From positions 620,001 to 684,000 of the forward strand of contig CP099977.1 in NCBI GenBank assembly GCA_024372495.1: DNA of 64,000 nt, in the 5' to 3' direction. The notes below the pieces were generated by a model. It did no database searches. It was not told where the DNA came from and saw only the letters and a program-made list of their open reading frames with translations. This document shows positions 8,384 through 16,220 of the stretch, in pieces (within the stretch, counting starts at the first letter, position 1; every line of letters starts with the position of its first letter). Both the position numbers and the translations under genes were made by a program. Origin of the DNA: Pseudarthrobacter sp. Fe7 (GTDB lineage: Bacteria > Actinomycetota > Actinomycetes > Actinomycetales > Micrococcaceae).

Positions 8384-9007
8384 ATGCCAATCGTGGAGTC
8401 ATTGATGCAGGGACTGCTTCATGGTGTGTGGGCGGTCCTGCTGTGCGGTCCGGTACTGGTTGCGAGCGTGGCCGCCACCGTTTTTGTCGTACGACGGCGG
8501 TCCCTGGCGCCCGTGAGCGGCGCACCGGAGGCTCCGGACCAGTTGTTTTGGGACCTCTTCCTTGGTTCCTGCGTTGCCCTTCCTGCCCTTTTGATCCCCG
8601 CGCTGGTATCGCCCTGGGCGGGGCTGGTGCTGGCCGGGGCGGCTGCCGCTTCGGGCATTGCCGCCTACCGAGGCAGCCCCAGGTTCCTGGCGTGGCGCAC
8701 AGCCCGCCGGGAGCACCGGCAGCAGCTTTCCGCCCACCAGGCCGCGCGGATGCAGCATGACGAACTCATGCTGCGGTGGCAGCGCTACGAGCTCGATCCC
8801 GGCTGCAGCATCGACTACCCGGCGCTGACGGACGTGCGGCTGCCCGAGACCTCCGCGCTGATCAAGGCCATGCGGACCGCAGAGCAAATGCGGACGGCCA
8901 CGCACAAGGGCTACCCGGACGCCGTCGGAAGCCTGGCTGCGTCGCTTACGGCCGCGGAACGGGCGGCGGGGATTCCTGCGGCCTTCCGGGCGGAACAGGC
9001 CCACTGA
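8384..9007 (+). CDS. Putative membrane protein of unknown function
   Basis: A 207-aa protein with one transmembrane helix at the N-terminus (VWAVLLCGPVLVASVAATVFVV) and two closely spaced hydrophobic segments (residues about 50-90), then a soluble, helical, Arg/Gln-rich C-terminal half. GGAGG at 8373-8377 sits seven bases before ATG 8384 and decides this start over an upstream one at 8318. No family is recognised. Confidence 0.65.
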   Translation: MPIVESLMQGLLHGVWAVLLCGPVLVASVAATVFVVRRRSLAPVSGAPEAPDQLFWDLFLGSCVALPALLIPALVSPWAGLVLAGAAAASGIAAYRGSPRFLAWRTARREHRQQLSAHQAARMQHDELMLRWQRYELDPGCSIDYPALTDVRLPETSALIKAMRTAEQMRTATHKGYPDAVGSLAASLTAAERAAGIPAAFRAEQAH

Positions 9008-9067
9008 GGTTAACTGCTGTGTCGCCGGGGTTGGATCGGTCCGGCGCCCCGGCGGTAGCATCCCTGG

Positions 9068-9676
9068 ATGAAGCCTGAGGAACTGCCTGTCCATGACGAG
9101 TATGGCCGGCTGCTGGAAGACCGGGGAGTCTGGCGGCAAGCCACCACCCTGGAAGGGGCCGGCGAGCTGACCGCCCGGTGGCTGGAGGGCGGAAGCTCGT
9201 ACCAGCCCGGACACTTCGCTCCGGCCTCCGATGATGAAACCAAACCGATTGCCGCCGGCCTGGCCGAACTGAACCGCAACGGGCTGTTCACCAAGGAGTC
9301 CCAGCCGGGTATCCGTTCCAGCACCGCCGCGCAGCGGCAGTACGTTACGGGGTTCTGCAGCGCCGCAACGGCGCACGGCTTGCTGGCTCTTTCCACCCGC
9401 ACTGAACTGGTGACCGTGGCCCATGCTCCGGGCGAGGCAAGCAGCGCGGCAATCCCGGTGACCCTGGCCGGAACGGAGATCACCACTGTCCTCGGGTCCA
9501 GCGAAAACCCTGTGGCGGAGGAACAGATCCAGGACTGGGCCGGTGAGACCAACGATGCCCTGGCCCTCCTGCTCGCGGACTCTTGGTATGTGGAAATCCT
9601 GGATCCCGTGTGGGGGCGCAATGACGTTCTGCTGCCGGCAGTACTGGGGGCATTGAAGGGGGCGGACCAGCCTTAG
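9068..9676 (+). CDS. Conserved hypothetical protein, possibly DUF6919-like
   Basis: A 202-aa soluble protein without a signal peptide. The segment WRQATTLEGAGELTARWLEGG followed by SYQPGH and AELNRNGLFTKESQPG resembles actinobacterial DUF6919 proteins, but I am not certain of the family. The gene stands alone between two unrelated genes and has an intact frame. Confidence 0.65.
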   Translation: MKPEELPVHDEYGRLLEDRGVWRQATTLEGAGELTARWLEGGSSYQPGHFAPASDDETKPIAAGLAELNRNGLFTKESQPGIRSSTAAQRQYVTGFCSAATAHGLLALSTRTELVTVAHAPGEASSAAIPVTLAGTEITTVLGSSENPVAEEQIQDWAGETNDALALLLADSWYVEILDPVWGRNDVLLPAVLGALKGADQP

Positions 9677-9704
9677 CCGTCCCGCCCCCTTCAGTTGGAC
9701 TGCG

Positions 9705-10186
9705 CTACAGCTCCACAGTGCCGCTTTCGCCTACGCTCATCCGGCTGTTCGTCACCTTGGACTTGACCCACTGCAGGACTGTGGCGGCCGTGCCGCCCGG
9801 GCTGGTCCAATACTCCGCGGAGTCCGAATCGACGCGAACCAGGCACACCTCAGGGGTGTCCGGGCCGTCCGGGAACCAGGCTTCAACCACCTGGTTCCAG
9901 AGCCGTGAATCTTGGCCCGGTCCGTGACCACCTCTGCGGTCCCGGCTACGGAAACCCATTCGGTTTTCTTGCCAAAGGAGACGTTGACGCGCGGATCAGC
10001 CCGGACGTGCGCAACCTGCGAGGTGCCAAGGCCCGTGAAGAACCACATGTCGCCGTCGTCCTTGACCTCCTGAACGGCCAGCGGCCGGCTGACGAGGGCG
10101 CCTTCTTCGTTGATGGTGGTGACCATTCCGATCTTGGAATCGTTGATGATCTCCGTAACCTTGCTGATGCCCTGGGCGTCAGTCAT
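9705..10186 (-). CDS. Pyridoxamine 5'-phosphate oxidase-fold (general stress protein 26-like) FMN protein, one frameshift
   Basis: About 160 aa after correction. It has the split-barrel flavin-binding fold: KIGMVTTINEEGALVSRPLAVQEV, DDGDMWFFTGLGTSQVAHV, VNVSFGKKTEWVSVAGTAEVV, then LWNQVVEAWFPDGPDTPEVCLVRV. This matches the GSP26 branch of the PPOX superfamily, which binds FMN or F420 and is often stress-induced. One C seems lost near 9906 (CACCGGCTC read as CACGGCTC). The upstream region contains the TAAGCATGCTTA palindrome shared with the MarR gene, so it may belong to that regulon. Confidence 0.8.
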
Positions 10187-10239
10187 GCCTCACCTCGTTC
10201 GTCGAAAGTCGGGGACGCTCCCCGCCGCCAGCCTATTAG

Positions 10240-10251
10240 TAAGCATGCTTA
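10240..10251. promoter_or_regulatory. Second copy of the TAAGCATGCTTA palindrome
   Basis: Identical to the 12-bp site at 4371-4382. It lies 54 bases upstream of the PPOX-fold gene (minus strand), just beyond the amine oxidase stop, and is extended on one side as AGTAAGCATGCTTA. Confidence 0.55.
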
Positions 10252-10252
10252 T

Positions 10253-11644
10253 TTACCAGCCGGATGCCACCGGCACCTTGGCAACTTCGGCGATGCGCGC
10301 CGCGGTGATGCGGCCCATGCGGATGGCGCCGTCCACATGCTGGTATCCCTCGGCGGCAAGGTCGGAGGAGGACCAGTAGATGGGACCTACAGGGGCCAGC
10401 TGGTCCTTGCCGTAGCGGTGGAGTCCACCCAGGTCATAGCTGGCCGCATAGGCGCCGCGGGTCCACTCCTCGGAGCCCCAGTCGGACTCGTAGTAAACCT
10501 CCGGGGCCAGGGCTTCATCGCCCAGGTAGCCAGCAATCGACTCCAGGATGGCCTTCCTGCGGTCCTCCGCACTGAGCTCGAACATGGCGTCAGCCTTCTC
10601 ATCGGAAACGAAGCCCACCAGGGTGCCGCGGGGGTCGCGGTAATTGGTGTTGTCGTACACCTCCTGGACCAGCGCATCCGCGCCGAAGCAGGTGCCGGAC
10701 AGTCCCTTGTCACGCCAGAACGGGGTGCTGTAGACGGCGTGCACTTTGATGACCAGGCCCAGGGACTGGTGCTGGTGCATCTGGTGCTGGCGGCGCGGCA
10801 GCGGCGGGTTAAAGGAGACGCGGGAGTAGAGGTTGGGCGGCACGGCCATGATGACGAACCGGGCATTCACTGTGGCCCGGTCCGATTCCACGGTGACGCG
10901 GTAGCCTCCGTCGGCGGCGGGCTGCCAGTTGATGGTGCGCACCGGGGAGTCCAGGACCACGTCCTCCCCCACCTCCCGGGCCTGCAGCAGCGAGACCTGC
11001 TGCATTCCGCCCACGACGCGCCGGTCCAGGATGAAGTCCTCGTCCGTCAGGTGGGTGAAGGAACCCGCGGAGGCTGCCATCAGGACGGCCTGCAGGGCGG
11101 AGAAGGAGTGCGCGGGCTTGGTGAGCATGCCGCCGGCGATGAAGAGGCCAATATTCCTGCAGGCTTCCTCATTGGCCGAGTTTTGCCGGAGCCAGTGGTG
11201 GAAGGAGATGGTGTCCAGTTCGCGCGACTTGGGGTGCGCCCAGGGTTCGGTTGCTCCAATCTCTGCGGCGAGTCCGTCCAGCAGCGCCACCAGACGGTCC
11301 ATTTCGACGGCGGTGTCCGGGTCCACCGGGAAGGTGTCGCCGGTGTAGCGCACGGGTGCGCCGTCCGCGCCGATGTAGATGGATTCCCCTTCACGGTAGC
11401 GCGGGTAGGTTTCCAGGTCCAGGTCCTGGAGCAGTTCCAGGAGGGCGGTCTGGTCCGGGGAGACCCACTGTCCGCCGATTTCAAGCATGGCGCCGTCCAC
11501 GGTGTCGGTCCAGGTCCGGCCGCCCACCCGGTCGCGGGCCTCGAGCACGGTGACGGTGAGGCCGGTTTTCTTCAGTTCACGGGCGGCGGTGAGTCCGGAC
11601 GGCCCGGCTCCAACAACCACAACGTCGCGGTTCAGGTTCAGCAT
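10253..11644 (-). CDS. Flavin monoamine oxidase (putrescine/tyramine oxidase type)
   Basis: A 463-aa FAD enzyme that oxidatively deaminates amines to aldehydes, releasing NH3 and H2O2. The N-terminal dinucleotide fold is DVVVVGAGPSGLTAARELKK with the ensuing EARDRVGGRTWT motif. LEIGGQWVSPDQ follows, and the C-terminus has the FAD-contacting segment EEWTRGAYAASYDLG and LAAEGYQHVDGAIRMG. It resembles Arthrobacter/Rhodococcus putrescine oxidases and tyramine oxidases; the substrate is not settled. It is divergent from a TetR regulator with a 25-bp operator palindrome between them, implying control by an amine or its product. Confidence 0.88.
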   Translation of the reverse strand: MLNLNRDVVVVGAGPSGLTAARELKKTGLTVTVLEARDRVGGRTWTDTVDGAMLEIGGQWVSPDQTALLELLQDLDLETYPRYREGESIYIGADGAPVRYTGDTFPVDPDTAVEMDRLVALLDGLAAEIGATEPWAHPKSRELDTISFHHWLRQNSANEEACRNIGLFIAGGMLTKPAHSFSALQAVLMAASAGSFTHLTDEDFILDRRVVGGMQQVSLLQAREVGEDVVLDSPVRTINWQPAADGGYRVTVESDRATVNARFVIMAVPPNLYSRVSFNPPLPRRQHQMHQHQSLGLVIKVHAVYSTPFWRDKGLSGTCFGADALVQEVYDNTNYRDPRGTLVGFVSDEKADAMFELSAEDRRKAILESIAGYLGDEALAPEVYYESDWGSEEWTRGAYAASYDLGGLHRYGKDQLAPVGPIYWSSSDLAAEGYQHVDGAIRMGRITAARIAEVAKVPVASGW

Positions 11645-11677
11645 GATGTCCTCTCTGGGCCCCTGGTGGCGGAGACC

Positions 11678-11702
11678 ACTAAATGAATGTCATTCATTTA
11701 GT
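11678..11702. promoter_or_regulatory. 25-bp TetR operator palindrome between amine oxidase and TetR genes
   Basis: Arms ACTAAATGAATG (11678-11689) and CATTCATTTAGT (11691-11702) are exact inverted repeats around a single T. The site is AT-rich in a GC-rich background, 33 bases from the oxidase start and about 50-80 from the TetR start. Inference: autoregulation and repression of the oxidase. Confidence 0.8.
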
Positions 11703-11779
11703 AGAACTATAGCCTGTGGCTCCCGCGGGCGGAAGGGCCTGATGGAATAATGCAGGGGACCAACGACGAAAGGGCAGCA

Positions 11780-12509
11780 ATGCCGGCAGTATCAGCCGCA
11801 CAAGGGCGCACCACCGGCAACGGCGGTGCGCAGAGGAGGCGGGCAGGCCGGCCGTCGGCGGCAGTGCTGGACAAGGCCGGGATCACCGTGGCCGCACTGG
11901 AACTGGTCAGCCGCAAGGGCTACGACGGACTGACCATGGCAGCCCTGGCCAAGGTGCTTGACGTTGCACCCTCCGCCCTCTACAACCACGTGGCATCAAA
12001 GCAGGATGTGCTGCTCCTGGTGGAGGACCACCTGATGTCCCTGGTGGACGTTTCGGGCTTTGGCGGGAGCAGGCTGGGAAGACGCCGTCCGCACCTGGGC
12101 CTGGAGTTACCGGGACGTCTTCGCCGAACATACCCCGCTCATTCCCGTCATCGCGGTCCTGCCGGTGACGGACGCCCCGCAAACCCTCGCCATGTACGAA
12201 ACGGTCAGCGCGGGATTTTCCGACGCCGGGTTTCCCGGAGAGCGGATCATCCCCGCCATCGTGGCGCTCGAGTCCTTCATCTTTGGCTCTGCATATGACG
12301 TCACGGCTCCGGAGGACATCTTCGATTCCGGATCCATGGCCGAGTCGACCCCCCATTTCACCGCGGCCGTGCGAAGCTCCGCAGCCGCCACGGATGCGCC
12401 GGGCGGAAGGGTTGGGTCCGGCAACCACGAGCGGGGTCGCCAGGCGGACGCCGCCTTCGGACTGGGACTCGATGCCCTGGTCTCCGGACTGGGCGCACTC
12501 CGCGGCTGA
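11780..12509 (+). CDS. TetR-family transcriptional regulator, one frameshift
   Basis: About 242 aa after correction. The N-terminal HTH reads ALELVSRKGYDGLTMAALAK with VLDVAPSALYNHVASKQDVL, typical of TetR. The C-terminal ligand domain (WSYRDVFAEHTPLIPVIAVL onward) resembles the TetR_C_11/TetR_C type. The frame shifts once near 12055-12057, best explained by one extra G. I prefer ATG 11780, preceded by GAAAGGG, over ATG 11750. It is divergent from the amine oxidase and probably represses it. Confidence 0.8.
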
Positions 12510-12514
12510 TCGCT

Positions 12515-12529
12515 ACTTGTAATACAAGT
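12515..12529. promoter_or_regulatory. GntR/FCD-type operator candidate
   Basis: ACTTGT and ACAAGT form a perfect inverted repeat around AAT, 61 bases upstream of the dehydratase ATG. FCD-class GntR proteins bind short TTGT-N3-ACAA-like palindromes, and a GntR/FCD gene lies at the end of this operon. Confidence 0.55.
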
Positions 12530-12589
12530 ACTGCACTTATATCCTAAGGTTGTGGGCGAAGGAGCCCCGTCCCGCCCCAAGGAGCATTC

Positions 12590-13724
12590 ATGAGCACCGT
12601 CGACCTCATCCGGCACGTCAAGCTGTCCACCGCCCGCCTTCCCCTGGCAGTCCCCATCAGCGACGCCAAGGTGTTCACGGGCCGCCAGAAGCCCATGACC
12701 GAGGTGGTGTTCCTGTTCGCGGAGATCACCACCGAGCCTGGGCCACTCAGGGATCGGCTTCAACTACTCCAAGCGCGCCGGCGGCCCTGCCCAGTACGCC
12801 CATGCCAAGGAAGTCGCCGACGGCCTCATCGGCGAGGACCCCAACGACATCGGCAAGATCTACAGCAAGCTCCTCTGGGCAGGCGCCTCGGTGGGCAGGT
12901 CGGGCGTCGCCACCCAGGCCCTCGCCGCCGTCGACATCGCTTTGTACGACCTCAAGGCCAAGCGCGCCGGGTTGCCCCTTGCCAAGTTCCTTGGCTCCTA
13001 CCGCGACTCCGTGAAGACCTACAACACCTCTGGCGGCTTCCTGAACGCCACGTTAGAGGAAGTAAAGAACCGCGCCACCCGGTCCATCGAAGAAGGTATT
13101 GGCGGCATCAAGGTCAAGGTGGGCCTGCCGGACAGCAAGGAGGACCTGCGCCGCGTCGCCGGGATCCGGGAACACATTGGCGGGGATGTCCCGCTCATGG
13201 TGGACGCCAACCAGCAGTGGGACCGTGCCACGGCCCTGCGCATGGGCCGCCAGCTCGAGGAATTCAACCTCGTGTGGATCGAGGAGCCACTGGATGCCTA
13301 CGACTTCGAGGGCCACGCGCATCTGGCTCAGGTCCTGGACACGCCCATCGCCACCGGGGAGATGCTCGCCTCCGTAGCCGAGCACAAGGGCCTCATCGCC
13401 GCCAACGGCTGCGACATCATCCAGCCCGACGCACCGCGGGTCGGCGGCATCACCCAGTTCCTCCGCCTCGCCGCCCTCGCGGACGAACGCGGCCTGGGCC
13501 TGGCCCCGCACTTCGCGATGGAAATCCATCTCCACCTCGCCGCCGCCTACCCGCGTGAACCATGGGTGGAGCACTTCGACTGGCTGGATCCCCTGTTCAA
13601 CGAACGGCTGGAAACCAAGGACGGCCGGATGATCGTCCCGGACCGGCCCGGCCTCGGCGTGACCCTGAGCGACCAGGCACGCGCCTGGACCACAGAAAGC
13701 GTGGAGTTCGGCGCGCAACCCTGA
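12590..13724 (+). CDS. L-talarate/galactarate dehydratase (enolase superfamily), one frameshift
   Basis: About 377 aa after removing one extra C in GAGCCTG at 12734-12740. It belongs to the mandelate racemase subgroup: a general-base KxK motif (GGIKVKVGLPD), metal ligands in LMVDANQQWD, IEEPL and ATGEMLAS, a DAPRVGG loop, and the catalytic His in GLAPHFAMEIH. This pattern, with FNYSKRAGG near the N-terminus, fits talarate/galactarate dehydratases, which dehydrate aldarates to 5-keto-4-deoxy sugars. The RBS AAGGAG precedes ATG. The GntR gene follows by 17 bases, so aldarate-responsive control is likely. Other acid-sugar dehydratases are possible. Confidence 0.78.
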
Positions 13725-13741
13725 AGCCGTACCCTTGAGCA

Positions 13742-14446
13742 ATGAGCCGGAACCTCACCGCGGACCTCACCGCGGACCTTCGCAACCGCATCGTGGACGG
13801 CGTGATCCAGCCGGGCGAGAAACTGCCCAGCGAGAACACTCTCATCAGTGACTTCGGCGTCAGCCGGACGGTGGTCCGGGCCGCCCTCACCCGGCTGCAG
13901 GCTGAGGGACTCGTCGAGACGGAACGGGGACGGGGCAGCTTCGCCCTCACGCCGCCGTCGGACGGCCCGTCGGCAGGCCCGGGCATACGTCCGGTGACAA
14001 CCACCGAGGACCGGCTGCACCTGCTGGCATTCCGCATGGGGGTGGAGACGGAAGCTGCGGCGTTGGCCGCTCGGAACCGCACGGAGAGGCAACTGCGGGC
14101 CGTCAGCACGGCGCTGGACGCCTTCACCGAAAGCGCCGGCCACCCCGCCCATGCCATGAAGTCGGATTTCGAGTTCCACCGGGCCGTGGCCGCAGCGTCA
14201 GGCAACCCCTATTACTCCGATTGCCTGGCCGCCCTCGGCCAAACCATGATTGCCATGCCGCGCACCCGCCTGATGACCGGCGTCGAGCATTATGCCCGGG
14301 ACCACTTTGACCAGGTGGTCCAGGAGCACCGGTCCATCCTGGAGGCGATAGCTGACGGTGACGGGGCTGCCGCGGCGGCAGCGATGCGCAGCCACCTGGC
14401 CAACTCACGACGCCGGTTCAAGGCTTCGGCGCGCCCGTCCACCTAG
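13742..14446 (+). CDS. GntR-family regulator, FCD (FadR-like) C-terminal domain
   Basis: A 234-aa regulator. The winged HTH is at residues about 10-75 (LRNRIVDGVIQPGEKLPSEN, FGVSRTVVRAALTRLQAEG). The FCD effector domain follows (FRMGVETEAAALAARN, FEFHRAVAAASGNPYY, then HRSILEAI), with the His/Asp pattern of metal-binding FCD proteins. It lies directly behind the aldarate dehydratase and probably senses its substrate or product. The start region holds an exact 12-base tandem duplication (CTCACCGCGGAC twice) encoding LTADLTAD. Confidence 0.88.
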   Translation: MSRNLTADLTADLRNRIVDGVIQPGEKLPSENTLISDFGVSRTVVRAALTRLQAEGLVETERGRGSFALTPPSDGPSAGPGIRPVTTTEDRLHLLAFRMGVETEAAALAARNRTERQLRAVSTALDAFTESAGHPAHAMKSDFEFHRAVAAASGNPYYSDCLAALGQTMIAMPRTRLMTGVEHYARDHFDQVVQEHRSILEAIADGDGAAAAAAMRSHLANSRRRFKASARPST

Positions 14447-14489
14447 GTGCCGTCCCGCCGACGCCCATTTCACGGGGAACGCAAAAGAA

Positions 14490-14514
14490 CCCCGGTCCAA
14501 GACCGGGGCTCTTT
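14490..14514. terminator. Bidirectional terminator between GntR gene and tRNA-Leu
   Basis: CCCCGGTC and GACCGGGG pair around CAA, flanked by AAAAGAA on one side and CTCTTTT on the other. It can stop the plus-strand GntR operon and the minus-strand tRNA transcript. Confidence 0.75.
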
Positions 14515-14522
14515 TATCTGCG

Positions 14523-14604
14523 TGCGCGAGGGGGATTTGAACCCCCACGCCCTTTCGGACACTGGCACCTGAAGCCAGCGCGTCTGCCGTTCCGCCACTC
14601 GCGC
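14523..14604 (-). tRNA. tRNA-Leu (anticodon CAG)
   Basis: The acceptor GCGCGAG pairs with CTCGCGC. The anticodon stem CTGGC/GCCAG encloses TTCAGGT, giving anticodon CAG. A long variable arm (GTGTCCGAAAGGGCGT) marks a class II tRNA, and the T arm contains GTTCAAATC. CCA is not encoded. The same tRNA precedes fhaA in Mycobacterium. Confidence 0.93.
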
Positions 14605-14998
14605 GCAACTTCTTCCACCAAGCTGGACCGGTTTCCCGTTCCGCGCCTCGTAAAAGCAGCGAGATCAAGCATAACGGACAGATGCCGGAAATTACCAATT
14701 GGCCTCCGGCGGCCCTCCCGCGTCCCTCCTAAACCGGGGAGAAGCCGTGCAGAAACTGGCATCACGCGGCTGGCCATCGAGCCCGGAAGCCCGGGCCGGG
14801 ACGGGGCCGAACAGTCACGCCTCCGAACTTTTGCCGGCGCCCGGCCGTTGTGGATTAAGGTCATTCGCAGGGGTGGCCAGTAGTATCGAATGTAGGAGTG
14901 GCCACTGCCGGCGGGCATCACCGCGCACCGGTGGGCCGCCCCGCAGGTGGTGGCCAGCAATAACTACTGCCCCGGAGCCGGGGGAAAGGAGAGGAACC
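14605..14998. other. Intergenic region upstream of the fhaA-pknB operon
   Basis: About 390 bases without a convincing gene, between tRNA-Leu (minus) and fhaA (plus). It should carry the promoters of both. A strong RBS (GGAAAGGAGAGG) ends it just before fhaA. I could not fix a -10/-35 pair with confidence. Confidence 0.5.
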
Positions 14999-15739
14999 AT
15001 GGGTCTGCTGGACAAGGTTGAACGTGGCATTGAAAAGGCCGTCCGCGGTGTCTTCTCCACCGGTTCCAAAGCGCAGGTCGAACCCGTGGAGATCGCCAGC
15101 AGGCTTCGCCGCGAGGTGGACCACAAGGCCCTTACCGTGGCGGCCGGACGCACCCTGGTGCCCAACGTCTTCGACGTCCAACTCAGCGACGGCGACTTCG
15201 GCCGCGCCCAGGAGTGGGGTACCCCGCTGGCCGAGGAATTGTGCGATGTGGTCATCAACCACGTCCGCAGCCAGGGCTACACCCTCCAGGGCCCGGTCCG
15301 CATTTCCTTCCGGCACGATGCCGGGCTACGCGCCGGTGACTTCGAAATCGCTTCCGCAACCGAAAAGTCCCAAGGCTCGGGCGCCCCGCAACCCAAGCCC
15401 AACGTCCCGGCAGCCCCGAGCCGGCAGCCCGTCAGGCTGCAGCCAGTTCTGGACATCGACGGCCAGCGCTATTCCCTGAACGCCCCGTCCATCATCCTTG
15501 GCCGGTCGTCCGAGGCAGACATCCATGTAGAAGATACGGGCGTATCGCGGCGCCACCTGGAGATCCGCACGGCCAACGGCGTTACCAGCGCCGTGGACCT
15601 GGGATCCACCAACGGCAGCTACGTCAACGGCCAGAAGGTCTCCGGAAGCACGGAACTCACAGACGGCTCCACCATCACGATGGGACGGACAAAGATCATC
15701 TTCCGCCTGCTTCCTGCCAACCAGGGTGGCCACGCATGA
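14999..15739 (+). CDS. fhaA: FhaA-like protein: DUF3662 plus FHA domain
   Basis: A 246-aa cytoplasmic phosphothreonine-binding adaptor. The N-terminal DUF3662 domain (MGLLDKVERGIEKAVRGVFS to about residue 120) is joined by a Pro-rich linker to a C-terminal FHA domain with the canonical GRSSEADIHVEDTGVSRRHLEI and DLGSTNGSYVNG phosphopeptide loops. In mycobacteria FhaA is a substrate and partner of PknB and binds the MurJ-linked pseudokinase to regulate peptidoglycan synthesis. It is the first gene of the operon; its stop overlaps the fhaB ATG by four bases. It is shorter than M. tuberculosis FhaA (527 aa). Confidence 0.92.
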   Translation: MGLLDKVERGIEKAVRGVFSTGSKAQVEPVEIASRLRREVDHKALTVAAGRTLVPNVFDVQLSDGDFGRAQEWGTPLAEELCDVVINHVRSQGYTLQGPVRISFRHDAGLRAGDFEIASATEKSQGSGAPQPKPNVPAAPSRQPVRLQPVLDIDGQRYSLNAPSIILGRSSEADIHVEDTGVSRRHLEIRTANGVTSAVDLGSTNGSYVNGQKVSGSTELTDGSTITMGRTKIIFRLLPANQGGHA

Positions 15740-16218
15740 GTGACCTCACTATCACCGCACTGCGGTTCGGCTTCCTGCTGCTCTTGTGGGTACTCATCTT
15801 CAGCATCGTTTCCGCCATGCGCCGGGACCTTATGCTGGGGCGCAAGGCCGCCGCAGGCGCACCGACTGCACGCCAGGTCCGGCGCAACCCCGAGCTTGCC
15901 GAAGCACCGCCGCAGCCGGTGAAGCAGCAAGCCCGTCAACTGGTGGTGCTTGAGGGCCCGCTCAAAGGCCGGACCCTGCCGCTCGCAGCGAGCCCCATCC
16001 TGCTGGGCCGTGCCCAGGAAGCCACGCTGGTCCTTGAGGACGACTACGCCTCCGGCCGCCACGCCAGGCTCTTCCCGCAGGGCAGCCGCTGGTTCATCGA
16101 AGACCTTGGTTCCACCAATGGGACCTACTTGGGAGACCAGCAACTTACCCGTGCCCTGCCCGTCGAGCCAGGGGTACCCGTGAGAATCGGCAAGACGGTC
16201 ATTGAATTGAGGCCGTAA
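15736..16218 (+). CDS. fhaB: FhaB/FipA-like membrane-anchored FHA protein
   Basis: A 160-aa protein with an N-terminal transmembrane helix (LRFGFLLLLWVLIFSIVSAM) followed by RRDLMLGRKA and a C-terminal FHA domain (LLGRAQEATLVLEDDYASGRHARL, then DLGSTNGTYLGD). The mycobacterial homologue FipA/FhaB links Ser/Thr kinase signalling to the division machinery. ATG overlaps the fhaA stop and PstP follows after two bases, so translation is coupled. Confidence 0.92.
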   Translation: MSDLTITALRFGFLLLLWVLIFSIVSAMRRDLMLGRKAAAGAPTARQVRRNPELAEAPPQPVKQQARQLVVLEGPLKGRTLPLAASPILLGRAQEATLVLEDDYASGRHARLFPQGSRWFIEDLGSTNGTYLGDQQLTRALPVEPGVPVRIGKTVIELRP

Positions 16219-16220
16219 CC

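Noticed and set aside
9905..11686. A 593-codon open frame on plus opposite the amine oxidase
   Set aside because: Antisense to a gene with full FAD motifs; the composition (Gly/Val/His-rich) is that of a shadow.
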